NCBI GenBank assembly: GCA_944472155.2
Contig: OX235272.1
Location: 100,446,020-100,510,019, forward strand
Length of the DNA stretch: 64,000 bases
Direction: 5' to 3'
Origin: Trichobilharzia szidati
Lineage: Eukaryota; Platyhelminthes; Trematoda; Strigeidida; Schistosomatidae
Below are positions 1 through 11,753 of the stretch, piece after piece. The first letter of the stretch is position 1; every line of letters begins with the position of its first letter. The notes below the pieces were generated by a model. The model was given only the letters and a program-made list of their open reading frames with translations. It made no database searches and had not been told where the DNA came from. Made by a program: the position numbers and the translations under genes.

Positions 1-133
1 TTTTGCTTCCAAAAGTACATACAAACACCACACATTCATACTTCACATGTGGCTCACCCTTGCTTGATTCTCTCACAATATACCTGGTTTTTTAGCTGAC
101 AACAGACACCTTGTCGAAAAGCTCCAAAGCATT

Positions 134-739
134 TTAAACTTCAAACCAGGTTCTAAATTCTCTGGGTTTAATTAGTTCTTCGAAAACTTTGCTAATATCA
201 ACCCTGATGGTGCTCTCTTCACCGAATTCATTCGTAGATTGTTGCATGCTGTAAACATGAACGTGAGGGACATTTTTTTCCAGATTCCTACATATTAAGT
301 AACCAACTGAGCCAGCAGCAATAACGGCAGCCAAAAATGAACTGGACACAATGGCTTCTGCTTCCCAAACATGTTCACGTGTATAATCTCCAAGATTTCT
401 ACACAGTACTAATTCATTAATAGCTGAAAAACAATTAAAACACTGAAACCATGCATGAATGCAACGTATGAAACAATTACAATGAAACGAATGCACTGAC
501 CTGGTGGCAAAAACTTTCGAAACAAACGAAATAACTAATTTCAACAGAAATGGAGACAATAATGAAGTGAAACGCAACATTTGTGAACAATGTGCATCAA
601 GATAAGTTGTGAATAACTGCTGGATAAACGGAAAAATCGATGTGTAAACGAACAGCAACGGAACTGCAATCCAACATGGCCTACTAACATGGACGAAAAT
701 GACCTTGGAGCGTCTCATTCCATCAATGACCTTGTACAT
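134..739 (-). CDS. unrecognised 201-aa ORF in tandem unit 1
   Basis: An ATG-to-stop minus-strand ORF of 201 codons. It has a hydrophobic N-terminal half and a likely transmembrane segment near residues 132-150 (SSSFLAAVIAAGSVGYL), followed by a polar tail ending FRTWFEV. I do not recognise the family. A good splice acceptor (polypyrimidine tract then CAG, near 421) lies inside the ORF just before the part that looks most protein-like. The real gene may therefore be a last exon (about 134-420) rather than the whole ORF. The frame is preserved in unit 2 with two amino-acid changes, which is weak support because the units are almost identical anyway. Confidence 0.25.
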   Translation of the reverse strand: MYKVIDGMRRSKVIFVHVSRPCWIAVPLLFVYTSIFPFIQQLFTTYLDAHCSQMLRFTSLLSPFLLKLVISFVSKVFATRSVHSFHCNCFIRCIHAWFQCFNCFSAINELVLCRNLGDYTREHVWEAEAIVSSSFLAAVIAAGSVGYLICRNLEKNVPHVHVYSMQQSTNEFGEESTIRVDISKVFEELIKPREFRTWFEV

Positions 740-3108
740 GGCGTTTAATTTCTGCCATTTGGGTAGACGTTAAATGCCATGTTCTAGTAGCGCTGTTAAA
801 ATTTCCCTTGGAAATTTTTTTTTGTCAATAATTTTTAATGAAATTGCGTTATATGTTATCTGGATTGATGAGAATTCCCATTTTCTGGCCTGTTATTTTG
901 GTGTCCGCGTCATGTAATCTGACTGCGACACCCCCTAGCATATTGGTTGCAACGATCAGTGTTTCAGGCGAACTGTAGCAAAATATCGCTATAGTGAGAA
1001 AGATAGGATAGTTGAAGGGTAATTTCATCTACACAAATAATCTACTTTATTTAGATGCTGCACCTTTCGTCATGGTATCATTCAATGGAGACTTCACGTC
1101 TCAGGATATTAATTCAGCCTATTTACGTGTGAAGAACAGTCCTTTTTGACAAAAGAATTCTATCAGTACTTCGAAATCACCTGTAAATGCTAACAGAACC
1201 TTCTGTGGGAATAGAAGTAATCATGTAGATGTGTCTCACCGTGTGTGTTTGGACAGGAATAATCGTAAGTTGAGAGGTTATTTCTAAGTGGATTTCATGT
1301 ATATTTGCACTGTTTAGTGTAGTGTAATATGAGTTATGTGGACTCAATGTATAAAAAATACCTCAACTTTATTTATATTGTGCCATTCTCTCTAACCTGA
1401 CTGCTTGGCTGGCAAACGTAGGTGGTTGTCATGAATATTGTAAGTGCAGTGCAGTGGAGAAGGCAATCATTCGTTTAAATTTCCTTACTGTGCCACTTAG
1501 TGCATTAATTTAGTGTATAATATTTTTATACACATGAATTGTGTCGATTATGAGAACTGAATCTAGTCAGCTCTGTTACTATCAATCTACTGTCTGTTAT
1601 GCCATTCTCACTGGCACTGTTATCTTAATGCTGCACTGTTTTTGATCACCAGTAGTGGTGATGAATTTTTCCTGAATTTTCCATTAACATGAAGCAGTAC
1701 AGATGCAGTGTCACGATCGAATGTCTAGGTTGCATTATATGTCATTGTTATCCTCATCGACGCAACAGGTCTGCGTATCTTACAATATTTTAAGTGTTTC
1801 TCTATGCTGCTAACACTGTGCATAGTTGCTTAGAGTTGAGGCATGTTCAGCTTATATTTGATGACTATAGATTCCTAAATATGAGAATGTAATTTCTGTA
1901 GGATTCATAAAACTATGCTCATTAGACATTACTGAGATTATGGATCAATTTCTAAGTTACACATTTGCAATACTTCATTTAATGTAAACGTATTCAGTGT
2001 GAAGTTGATCTGCAACTAAGGTTAATGAGAGTATGACGCCTCAACAGTATGGAAGCTTCAAAGATTGTCTTGATATTTGCGTGTAATCCTTTAATACTGG
2101 AAAACATTTGAGGTCTATTGATGCTTATAGTGCCAATATAAAAACCAGCTGAAAACTACATATACATTTATTTGCATGAGATATTACTTAGTATTAACCG
2201 AATCAGTGTATTCAGTGTGTGCTAATATGTAGAATTATCTTTCATAACTTCATGTTGTGCTAGTCCTTACATGTGCTTTATTTTTTTCAGGTATACGGAA
2301 GTTGTCGAATATGAAACCAGCGGAAATATCATCCGGACAAACTAACGTTAATACTCTTCATCGGGATTTTCTTTTGTAAATTAATGAAATGTTTAATATA
2401 CTCTTCAATTCTACTTCCTCTAGACTTTTTCAGTGCGTCGCTATACTATGTGCTTTTGTAATAAGTGAATTCGGATCAATGCATGTTAAGCTTAGTTAGT
2501 GGGATGGAGATTTACTATAGTATTATGAGACTGTTACTTTAGCCCTTCGTAAGATTTCGTGTCTGTTTCTATACAGTAGCACATTGTAAAAACTAAGTAA
2601 GATTCAGCAATTTAAATAATAATTCTGTACTGTTCGATACGCTAAAATCGCCTTATCTAGCCAGTTGCAATTCTGTACACTGTTAAACACCAAGTATGAA
2701 GTACAAGTAAATTTAATGACTTAGGCTTGACAGCTACTTCACTAATCTGTTAATATGCAGTGACATCGTCAAATAGACTGTTGACTTGACAGTGAGCAAA
2801 GAAATAATTTTCATCTATTTCTAATATGCCGTTGAATCATGTGATGTTATCTAATATCCATCATTTCTATAATCAACAACTGCGGTGTTTGCATATCTAC
2901 TTTATGAATATTAAATAACTTACGCATTTATGCATCTGATTACCTCCAGTATTACAACAGTATATCTTATTCATTTGATGTGTGTACGATAAACAAGGCA
3001 TTCATACATTCTCCCACAAATACCAAGGTTTCTGGTGTCACAAGTGTTAATGAGAGTTGCTTCCTTGGTTTCAATACAAACCTTTTTTCATCTAGTAAAT
3101 AAACAATC

Positions 3109-3249
3109 TGCAATTAAAAGTGTTCTCTGAGCTGGTTGGTTTAGTCGCGAAGCTCTCGTCGTCCTTCCGGACAACATCTTCAGCGCCATATTTAGCACAG
3201 AGTGAAATGATTTAAATTTCTTCTTCTTCAGAGAACACTTTTAATTGCA
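3109..3249. repeat. 141-bp element with 22-bp inverted ends, unit 1
   Basis: Positions 3109-3130 and 3228-3249 are a near-perfect inverted repeat (core AAAAGTGTTCTCTGA / TCAGAGAACACTTTT). They enclose about 97 bp that includes CCTTCCGGACAACATCTTC. It looks like a small MITE or a fold-back; no coding capacity. It recurs in unit 2. Confidence 0.7.
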
Positions 3250-4965
3250 AATCATCCACCTGAGCTACAAATCTTCTCTATTATTTCAAAATAAACAATC
3301 TCCTCCGTCCATCTTTATATACCTTCAAGTTTTACTTCTATTATATTTATGGTCCTGTTGATTCTTTGTTTTCACTTTCATAACTGCAAACACCAACTTA
3401 TCTCTATGACTGCTGTAATCTTTGTTTTTCCCCTCACCATATCATGTAAAGAGAACATCATATTCAATGAAATATGTCAAGTGCGCGGACTAACTATTCC
3501 GGTGTCTTTTAATTCGCATCTACACTGTACTAAGATGAACAGCTCTCTATTAGTAGTCAGAAAATGCTTTTAAACTAAATCCTTCCAAATGTCAGACTGT
3601 CAATTTCAGTTTCCGATGTAAGAGAAAGTCAGGTGAAGCTGTTAATTCCTATGACCGTTGCAAAACTGATGACAGTGATATAGAGCTCAAGTCTGACTTT
3701 AAGTATCTCGGACTAATTCATCAAACAGCGTATTAGCCTTAAATGTATATCACACGCATGCATGAGCTAGGTATGCAAACCAAGGTAAACGCTGATATAA
3801 GTATAAAACTTGGGCACTGTGGTAGAGTATAACTCCATTATGGATAAGATTTTATTTTGATAAATCAGACAGTGTTGTACAGTTATATTAACTGATGACG
3901 TTTCGAGCACAAACGCTAGCACGGTACACTCATTATTTAAAAAACTAACTCATATTTGAGAACTACGATTTGACCGGCTTTACAACGTTTAATATATTTA
4001 GACACAATAGACATACACTGCTTACTTCTATGACGCATTACCTAAAGCTACCCCCTTGCTACTACCTAAGTGAGCAACTCAACGTTATCTTTGAATTACA
4101 AAGTAAAAGCGGACATCCTGAGAGCTTTCTGGGTAAAAAGATCGTCTCCTAGTCGAGAAAATAAACATATCCTAATCTCTTCACGAAAGCATTTAGAGGT
4201 ATTTATCCTATCGCCTCAAATGACTCACTACTTGCTATCACTTAAAAAGTAAAAACAAATTTATCGAAGGCAGTGTGCTTATGGTTTCTAGACATCATAA
4301 TGCACCATGAGGAAAAAGCTTTATTCATAGGGTCATAGCAATTAGATGCGCGATATAAATCCGAAACTCAACGACTACGATTCTCAATCACAAAACATTC
4401 TACTTTGCTACCTAATCGTCTCAATAGATGCTTCGCCAAGAAAAAGAAGACCACTGGTTCAAAGAAAATTTATTTAAAGTTTTCTTATAAATCATGGGCA
4501 ACCGTGTTTATAACCACGGAGAAATCACAAGCATCCGAAAAATAGGAATTTCATTATTTGAACTGAAACAAGCAATTTGTAACCAGCCAATTTTTTCACC
4601 CCGATTAATAATCAGCTTCTCAGACGGTTGTAAATTCGAAACGTTATTCTTGCTAGTGAAATTCTTACCGAACACTCACCAGATCATCGTACGTTAGCCG
4701 CTTTTCAAATCCTTTTGAAACAAATAAAATGGTTGTTAACACCGCGTTTACTACAGGCAGTCCTAGTTCGTGCGTTTGGATCTAGTACACTAGGCATTAA
4801 CAATCATTTAGGGATTTCGTATTGCTTCCTAATTTTGCTTCCAAAAGTACATACAAACACCACACATTCATACTTCACATGTGGCTCACCCTTGCTTGAT
4901 TCTCTCACAATATACCTGGTTTTTTAGCTGACAACAGACACCTTGTCGAAAAGCTCCAAAGCATT

Positions 4966-5571
4966 TTAAACTTCAAACCAGGTTCTAAATTCTCTGGGTT
5001 TAATTAGTTCTTCGAAAACTTTGCTAATATCAACCCTGATGGTGCTCTCTTCACCGAATTCATTCGTAGATTGTTGCATGCTGTAAACATGAACGTGAGG
5101 GACATTTTTTTCCAGATTCCTACATATTAAGTAACCAACTGAGCCAGCAGCAATAACGGCAGCCAAAAATGAACTGGACACAATGGCTTCTGCTTCCCAA
5201 ACATGTTCACGTGTATAATCTCCAAGATTTCTACACAGTACTAATTCATTAATAGCTGAAAAACAATTAAAACACTGAAACCATGCATGAATGCAACGTA
5301 TGAAACAATTACAATGAAACGAATGCACTGACCTGGTGGCAAAAACTTTCGAAACAAACGAAATAACTAATTTCAACAGAAATGGAAACAATAATGAAGT
5401 GAAACGCAACATTTGTGAACAATGTGCATCAAGATAAGTTGTGAATAACTGCTGGATAAACGGAAAAATCGATGTGTAAACGAACAGCAACGGAACTGCA
5501 ATCCAACATGGCCGACTAACATGGACGAAAATGACCTTGGAGCGTCTCACTCCATCAATGACCTTGTACAT
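4966..5571 (-). CDS. unrecognised 201-aa ORF in tandem unit 2
   Basis: Copy of the ORF at 134-739, shifted by 4832 bp and still open. It differs by a Met-to-Val change near the N-terminus and a Ser-to-Phe change near residue 62. The same transmembrane-like segment and the same internal acceptor-like site are present. No family is recognised. Confidence 0.25.
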   Translation of the reverse strand: MYKVIDGVRRSKVIFVHVSRPCWIAVPLLFVYTSIFPFIQQLFTTYLDAHCSQMLRFTSLLFPFLLKLVISFVSKVFATRSVHSFHCNCFIRCIHAWFQCFNCFSAINELVLCRNLGDYTREHVWEAEAIVSSSFLAAVIAAGSVGYLICRNLEKNVPHVHVYSMQQSTNEFGEESTIRVDISKVFEELIKPREFRTWFEV

Positions 5572-7940
5572 GGCGTTTAATTTCTGCCATTTGGGTAGAC
5601 GTTAAATGCCATGTTCTAGTAGCGCTGTTAAAATTTCCCTTGGAAATTTTTTTTTGTCAATAATTTTTAATGAAATTGCGTTATATGTTATCTGGATTGA
5701 TGAGAATTCCCATTTTCTGGCCTGTTATTTTGGTGTCCGCGTCATGTAATCTGACTGCGACACCCCCTAGCATATTGGTTGCAACGATCAGTGTTTCAGG
5801 CGAACTGTAGCAAAATATCGCTATAGTGAGAAAGATAGGATAGTTGAAGGGTAATTTCATCTACACAAATAATCTACTTTATTTAGATGCTGCACCTTTC
5901 GTCATGGTATCATTCAATGGAGACTTCACGTCTCAGGATATTAATTCAGCCTATTTACGTGTGAAGAACAGTCCTTTTTGACAAAAGAATTCTATCAGTA
6001 CTTCGAAATCACCTGTAAATGCTAACAGAACCTTCTGTGGGAATAGAAGTAATCATGTAGATGTGTCTCACCGTGTGTGTTTGGACAGGAATTATCGTAA
6101 GTTGAGAGGTTATTTCTAAGTGGATTTCATGTATATTTGCACTGTTTAGTGTAGTGTAATATGAGTTATGTGGACTCAATGTATAAAAAATACCTCAACT
6201 TTATTTATATTGTGCCATTGTCTACTTAGCTGACTGCTTGGCTAGCAAACGTAGGTGGTTGTCATGATTATTGCAAGTGCAGTGCCGTGGAGAAGGCAAT
6301 CACTCGTTTAAATTCCTTACTGTGTCGCTTAGTGCATTAATTCAGTGTATAGTATCATTATACACATGGATTGTGTCGATTATGAGAACTGAATCTAGTC
6401 AGCTCTGTTACTATCAATCTACTGTCTGTTATGCCATTCTCACTGGCACTGTAAACTTAATGCTGCACTGTTTTTGATCACCAGTAGTGGTGATGAATTT
6501 TTCCTGAATTTTCCATTAACATGAAGCAGTACAGATGCAGTGTCACGATCGAATGTCTAGGTTGCATTATATGTCATTGTTATCCTCATCGACGCAACAG
6601 GTCTGCGTATCTTACAATATTTTAAGTGTTTCTCTATGCTGCTAACACTGTGCATAGTTGCTTAGAGTTGAAGCATGTTCAGCTTATATTTGATGGCTAT
6701 AGATTCCTAAATATGAGAATGTAATTTCTGTAGGATTCATAAAACTATGCTCATTAGACATTACTGAGATTATGGATCAATTTCTAAGTTACACATTTGC
6801 AATACTTCATTTAATGTAAACGTATTCAGTGTGAAGTTGATCTGCAACTAAGGTTAATGAGAGTATGACGCCTCAACAGTATGGAAGCTTCAAAGATTGT
6901 CTTGATATTTGCGTGTAATCCTTTAATACTGGAAAACATTTGAGGTCTATTGATGCTTATAGTGCCAATATAAAAACCAGCTGAAAACTACATATACATT
7001 TATTTGCATGAGATATTACTTAGTATTAACCGAATCAGTGTATTCAGTGTGTGCTAATATGTAGAATTATCTTTCATAACTTCATGTTGTGCTAGTCCTT
7101 ACATGTGCTTTATTTTTTTCAGGTATACGGAAGTTGTCGAATATGAAACCAGCGGAAATATCATCCGGACAAACTAACGTTAATACTCTTCATCGGGATT
7201 TTCTTTTGTAAATTAATGAAATGTTTAATATACTCTTCAATTCTACTTCCTCTAGACTTTTTCAGTGCGTCGCTATACTATGTGCTTTTGTAATAAGTGA
7301 ATTCGGATCAATGCATGTTAAGCTTAGTTAGAGGGATGGAGATTTACTATAGTATTATGAGACTGTTACTTTAGCCCTTCGTAAGATTTCGTGTCTGTTT
7401 CTATACAGTAGCACATTGTAAAAACTAAGTAAGATTTAGCAATTTAAATAATAATTCTGTACTGTTCGATACGCTAAAATCGCCTTATCTAGCCAGTTGC
7501 AATTCTGTACACTGTTAAACGCCAAGTATGAAGTACAAGTAAATTTAATGACTTAGGCTTGACAGCTACTTCACTAATCTGTTAATATGCAGTGACATCG
7601 TCAAATAGACTGTTCACTTGACAGTGAGCAAAGAAACAATTTTCATCTATTTCTAATATGCCGTTGAATCATGTGATGTTATCTAATATCCATCATTTCT
7701 ATAATCAACAACTGCGGTGTTTGCATATCTACTTTATGAATATTAAATAACTTACGCATTTATGCATCTGATTACCTCCAGTATTACAACAGTATATCTT
7801 ATTCATTTGATGTGTGTACGATAAACAAGGCATTCATACATTCTCCCACAAATACCAAGGTTTCTGGTGTCACAAGTGTTAATGAGAGTTGCTTCCTTGG
7901 TTTCAATACAAACCTTTTTTCATCTAGTAAATAAACAATC

Positions 7941-8081
7941 TGCAATTAAAAGTGTTCTCTGAGCTGGTTGGTTTAGTCGCGAAGCTCTCGTCGTCCTTCC
8001 GGACAACATCTTCAGCGCCATATTTAGCACAGAGTGAAATGATTTAAATTTCTTCTTCTTCAGAGAACACTTTTAATTGCA
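7941..8081. repeat. 141-bp element with 22-bp inverted ends, unit 2
   Basis: Identical arrangement to 3109-3249, carried along in the second tandem unit. Confidence 0.7.
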
Positions 8082-10262
8082 AATCATCCACCTGAGCTAC
8101 AAATCTTCTCTATTATTTCAAAATAAACAATCTCCTCCGTCCATCTTTATATACCTTCAAGTTTTACTTCTATTATATTTATGGTCCTGTTGATTCTTTG
8201 TTTTCACTTTCATAACTGCAAACACCAACTTATCTCTATGACTGCTGTAATCTTTGTTTTTCCCCTCACCATATCATGTAAAGAGAACATCATATTCAAT
8301 GAAATATGTCAAGTGCGCGGACTAACTATTCCGGTGTCTTTTAATTCGCATCTACACTGTACTAAGATGAACAGCTCTCTATTAGTAGTCAGAAAATGCT
8401 TTTAAACTAAATCCTTCCAAATGTCAGACTGTCAATTTCAGTTTCCGATGTAAGAGAAAGTCAGGTGAAGCTGTTAATTCCTATGACCGTTGCAAAACTG
8501 ATGACAGTGATATAGAGCTCAAGTCTGACTTTAAGTATCTCGGACTAATTCATCAAACAGCGTATTAGCCTTAAATGTATATCACACGCATGCATGAGCT
8601 AGGTATGCAAACCAAGGTAAACGCTGATATAAGTATAAAACTTGGGCACTGTGGTAGAGTATAACTCCATTATGGATAAGATTTTATTTTGATAAATCAG
8701 ACAGTGTTGTACAGTTATATTAACTGATGACGTTTCGAGCACAAACGCTAGCACGGTACACTCATTATTTAAAAAACTAACTCATATTTGAGAACTACGA
8801 TTTGACCGGCTTTACAACGTTTAATATATTTAGACACAATAGACATACACTGCTTACTTCTATGACGCATTACCTAAAGCTACCCCCTTGCTACTACCTA
8901 AGTGAGCAACTCAACGTTATCTTTGAATTACAAAGTAAAAGCGGACATCCTGAGAGCTTTCTGGGTAAAAAGATCGTCTCCTAGTCGAGAAAATAAACAT
9001 ATCCTAATCTCTTCACGAAAGCATTTAGAGGTATTTATCCTATCGCCTCAAATGACTCACTACTTGCTGTCACTTAAAAAGTAAAAACAAATTTATCGAA
9101 GGCAGTGTGCTTATGGTTTCTAGACATCATAATGCACCATGAGGAAAAAGCTTTATTCATAGGGTCATAGCAATTAGATGCGCGATATAAATCCGAAACT
9201 CAACGACTACGATTCTCAATCACAAAACATTCTACTTTGCTACCTAATCGTCTCAATAGATGCTTCGCCAAGAAAAAGAAGACCACTGGTTCAAAGAAAA
9301 TTTATTTAAAGTTTTCTTATAAATCATGGGCAACCGTGTTTATAACCACGGAGAAATCACAAGCATCCGAAAAATAGGAATTTCATGATTTGAACTGAAA
9401 CAAGCAATTTGTAACCAGCGAATTTTTTCACCCCGATTAATAATCAGCTTCTCAGACGGTTGTAAATTCGAAACGTTATTCTTGCTAGTGAAATTCTTAC
9501 CGAACACTCACCAGATCATCGTACGTTAGCCGCTTTTCAAATCCTTTTGAAACAAATAAAATGGTTGTTAACACCGCGTTTACTACAGGCAGTCCTAGTT
9601 CGTGCGTTTGGATCTAGTACACTAGGCATTAACAATCATTTAGGGATTTCGTATTGCTTCCTAATTTTGCTTCCAAAAGTACATACAAACACCACACATT
9701 CATACTTCACATGTGGCTCACCCTTGCTTGATTCTCTCACAATATACCTGGTTTTTTAGCTGACAACAGACACCTTGTCGAAAAGCTCCAAAGCATTTTA
9801 AACTTCAAACCAGGTTCTAAATTCTCTGGGTTTAATTAGTTCTTCGAAAACTTTGCTAATATCAACCCTGATGGTGCTCTCTTCACCGAATTCATTCGTA
9901 GATTGTTGCATGCTGTAAACATGAACGTGAGGGACATTTTTTTCCAGATTCCTACATATTAAGTAACCAACTGAGCCAGCAGCAATAACGGCAGCCAAAA
10001 ATGAACTGGACACAATGGCTTCTGCTTCCCAAACATGTTCACGTGTATAATCTCCAAGATTTCTACACAGTACTAATTCATTAATAGCTGAAAAACAATT
10101 AAAACACTGAAACCATGCATGAATGCAACGTATGAAACAATTACAATGAAACGAATGCACTGACCTGGTGGCAAAAACTTTCGAAACAAACGAAATAACT
10201 AATTTCAACAGAAATGGAGACAATAATGAAGTGAAACGCAACATTTGTGAACAATGTGCATC

Positions 10263-10270
10263 AAGATAAG
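10263..10270. repeat. Merlin target-site duplication, left
   Basis: AAGATAAG, repeated at 11597-11604. It occurs once at the equivalent empty site in tandem units 1 and 2. Confidence 0.93.
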
Positions 10271-10406
10271 GGCAAAGTTAAACTTTGAGCACCAGTAACT
10301 ACCAATCAGCAAACGACCTTGAACGGACCAATCACATGAAAGAGGCGTTTATGATAAGCGGTAATGTATATTCATAGAAAAATGCATAAAATATAGGATA
10401 AGACAG

Positions 10407-11373
10407 TTACAACGGGTATCTTTCACGGACATGGGACAAAAACATTTCCCAATTCAGCATCGGACTGTCAATAGAAAAGTCACACCACATTCTGTACATA
10501 TATTCATCTAAATGACTATAAATGAGATCCTTTTGGGATCCATTTATAGCCCTTATCCGATTTTTCAACCGGCCCCAAAATCCTTCAATAGAATTTGTAT
10601 GAGTTCCGGTAACTGGATCCACGAAATCGTTTGAATGGTTCACTCGGTGATGACTATATCCCAAGGATGAAAGGGAATTGTAACCTTTCCACTCATCCGT
10701 GTGTATAATTGAACCGCGTTTGACGAGTCTCGTTATTATAGGTATTAACGTTGTCGCCTTTCTATCTCGTATTCTTTCAACGAATCCCTTTCGGAGGGAA
10801 GTATCGTATAAACCTATCACCCAGATATTATTCGCACGCTGGCGACCACGGTTGTATTTCTTTTTCAGCAATACAGTTTCATCCACGTGCACAACAACGT
10901 CTTCTCCGCCCAACAACGAAGTGATCTTCTCCATTTTCCAGGATGCAATATCTCTGCAATGCTGGTACCATTGAACTGTTGAGACGAGGCTGTTCTCCGT
11001 CTCCGCAGCAGCTGCTCTCACTGGCTGTTTTAATACCCAGTAGTTGCAGATATATAAAATTTGCGTCAAGGAGAGGTGTGACCTTGCAAAAAAAGTTCCT
11101 ACGAAATATTAAAATTATCAACTTACCTTCTCTAATGCTAATACGCTTGGAGCATATACCACAACGATGAATAAATCCATCAATTGCCCTACTATAGCTT
11201 TTTAAGGTCATTATACCGCCACACGAACAACTTCGCTCCTTCCGCAGCAACCCTAAATCCAGACAATACTGGAAAACAGTATCCTCCTCGAATTGCAAAC
11301 GTAACCTTGTAAGGGCTCGCATTTGAAATGAATCAACCGCTATACAACATTGAACTACGTTCGTGAATCTCAT
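10407..11373 (-). CDS. Merlin transposase, two exons
   Basis: Exon 1 is 11373-11127 and exon 2 is 11098-10407. The 28-nt intron (11099-11126) starts GTAAGT and ends CGTAG. Together they give 312 codons plus stop with no break. Exon 1 carries a zinc-ribbon-like set of cysteines (CSCGG, then CGIC) about residues 49-78. Exon 2 carries the ISXO2-like DDE domain: HVDETVL, HTDEWKGY and NSIEGFWGRLKNR supply the expected acidic residues. The enzyme should cut at the terminal repeats and insert the element with an 8-9 bp duplication. Read without splicing, exon 1 runs past the donor into a different frame, so splicing is needed for the intact product. The only start seen is the ATG at 11373, close to the inner terminal repeat. 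Activity cannot be judged from sequence alone. Confidence 0.88.
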
Positions 11374-11596
11374 TGGATAAATCGACGTCGTTCGGTGATT
11401 GGTAGTTACTGGTGCTTAAAGTTTAACTTGGCCGGAAAACAGTATCCTCCTCGAATTGCAAACGTAACCTTGTAAGGGCTCGCATTTGAAATGAATCAAC
11501 CGCTATACAACATTGAACTACGTTCGTGAATCTCATTGGATAAATCGACGTCGTTCGGTGATTGGTAGTTACTGGTGCTTAAAGTTTAACTTGGCC
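11271..11596. repeat. tandem duplication of the Merlin right end (2 x 163 bp)
   Basis: 11271-11433 and 11434-11596 are the same sequence at a constant offset of 163. Each copy contains a terminal inverted repeat and the first 34 codons of the transposase gene. The flanking target duplication abuts the outer copy. Confidence 0.93.
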
Positions 11597-11604
11597 AAGA
11601 TAAG
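11597..11604. repeat. Merlin target-site duplication, right
   Basis: AAGATAAG, the partner of 10263-10270, directly abutting the outer terminus of the element. Confidence 0.93.
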
Positions 11605-11753
11605 TTGTGAATAACTGCTGGATAAACGGAAAAATCGATGTGTAAACGAACAGCAACGGAAATGCAATCCAACATGGCCTACTAACATGGACGAAAATGA
11701 CCTTGGAGCGTCTCATTCCATCAATGACCTTGTACATGGCGTTTAATTTCTGC

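Larger units (their letters stand above)
1..4832. repeat. 4832-bp tandem repeat, unit 1
   Basis: Position 1 matches position 4833, and the match continues at a constant offset of 4832 through the whole unit with only scattered substitutions. The window happens to start at this phase, so the array may continue to the left. The unit is AT-rich. It holds a minus-strand 201-codon ORF near its start, a 141-bp element with inverted ends (3109-3249), and a stretch at 3796-3910 that also occurs, diverged, at 19975-20080. No transposon coding domain is recognisable in the rest. It could be a segmental duplication or a large satellite; the sequence does not decide. Confidence 0.95.
4833..9664. repeat. 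4832-bp tandem repeat, unit 2
   Basis: Second full unit of the array, head-to-tail with unit 1 and nearly identical over most of its length. The exception is a short stretch, 6216-6352 (equivalent to 1384-1520), where differences cluster. Other differences are isolated single bases, for example 7332 against 2500 and 9069 against 4237. The 201-codon ORF, the 141-bp inverted-end element and all minor ORFs recur at +4832. Confidence 0.95.
10271..11596 (-). mobile_element. Merlin (IS1016/ISXO2-like) DNA transposon, apparently complete
   Basis: Begins GGCAAAGTTAAACTTT at 10271 and ends, read on the other strand, GGCCAAGTTAAACTTT at 11596. The terminal inverted repeat is about 47 bp with a few mismatches. 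An 8-bp target duplication, AAGATAAG, flanks it at 10263-10270 and 11597-11604. The uninterrupted target is visible in tandem units 1 and 2, for example near 599-606. The single gene on the minus strand is open once a small intron is removed. The 163 bp at the right end are duplicated in tandem, so the element carries a second, internal copy of its right terminus. An 8-9 bp duplication and GG-start inverted repeats are typical of Merlin. Confidence 0.93.
9798..11737 (-). pseudogene. third copy of the 201-aa ORF, split by Merlin
   Basis: The C-terminal part (9798-10244 and slightly beyond) and the N-terminal part (MYKVIDGMRRSK, starting at 11737) of the tandem-unit ORF are separated by the Merlin element at 10271-11596. 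Whatever the ORF encodes, this copy is interrupted. Confidence 0.6.
9665..11753. repeat. 4832-bp tandem repeat, partial unit 3 split by Merlin
   Basis: Matches the first ~760 bp of the unit in two pieces, 9665-10270 and 11597-11753. A Merlin transposon is inserted between them, with the 8-bp target sequence repeated on both sides. The unit stops at 11753 (just after TTTCTGCCA) where CR1-type 3' UTR sequence on the minus strand begins, so this is the right-hand edge of the array. Confidence 0.93.

Noticed and set aside
3349..4252. Small plus-strand ORFs (60-74 codons) in the 4832-bp unit
   Set aside because: Short, without domains, overlapping each other, and repeated only because the unit is repeated.
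11083..11126. Alternative 44-nt Merlin intron ending at the second AG (near 11083)
   Set aside because: It would put exon 2 into a frame with an early stop (TGA). The AG at 11099 gives an open frame that agrees with the second Merlin copy.
10407..11373. Bacterial IS1595/ISXO2 insertion sequence, i.e. contamination
   Set aside because: The gene has a GT/AG intron, the element is inserted in flatworm-type repeats with visible empty sites, and a second subfamily is present. Merlin is the eukaryotic member of this group.
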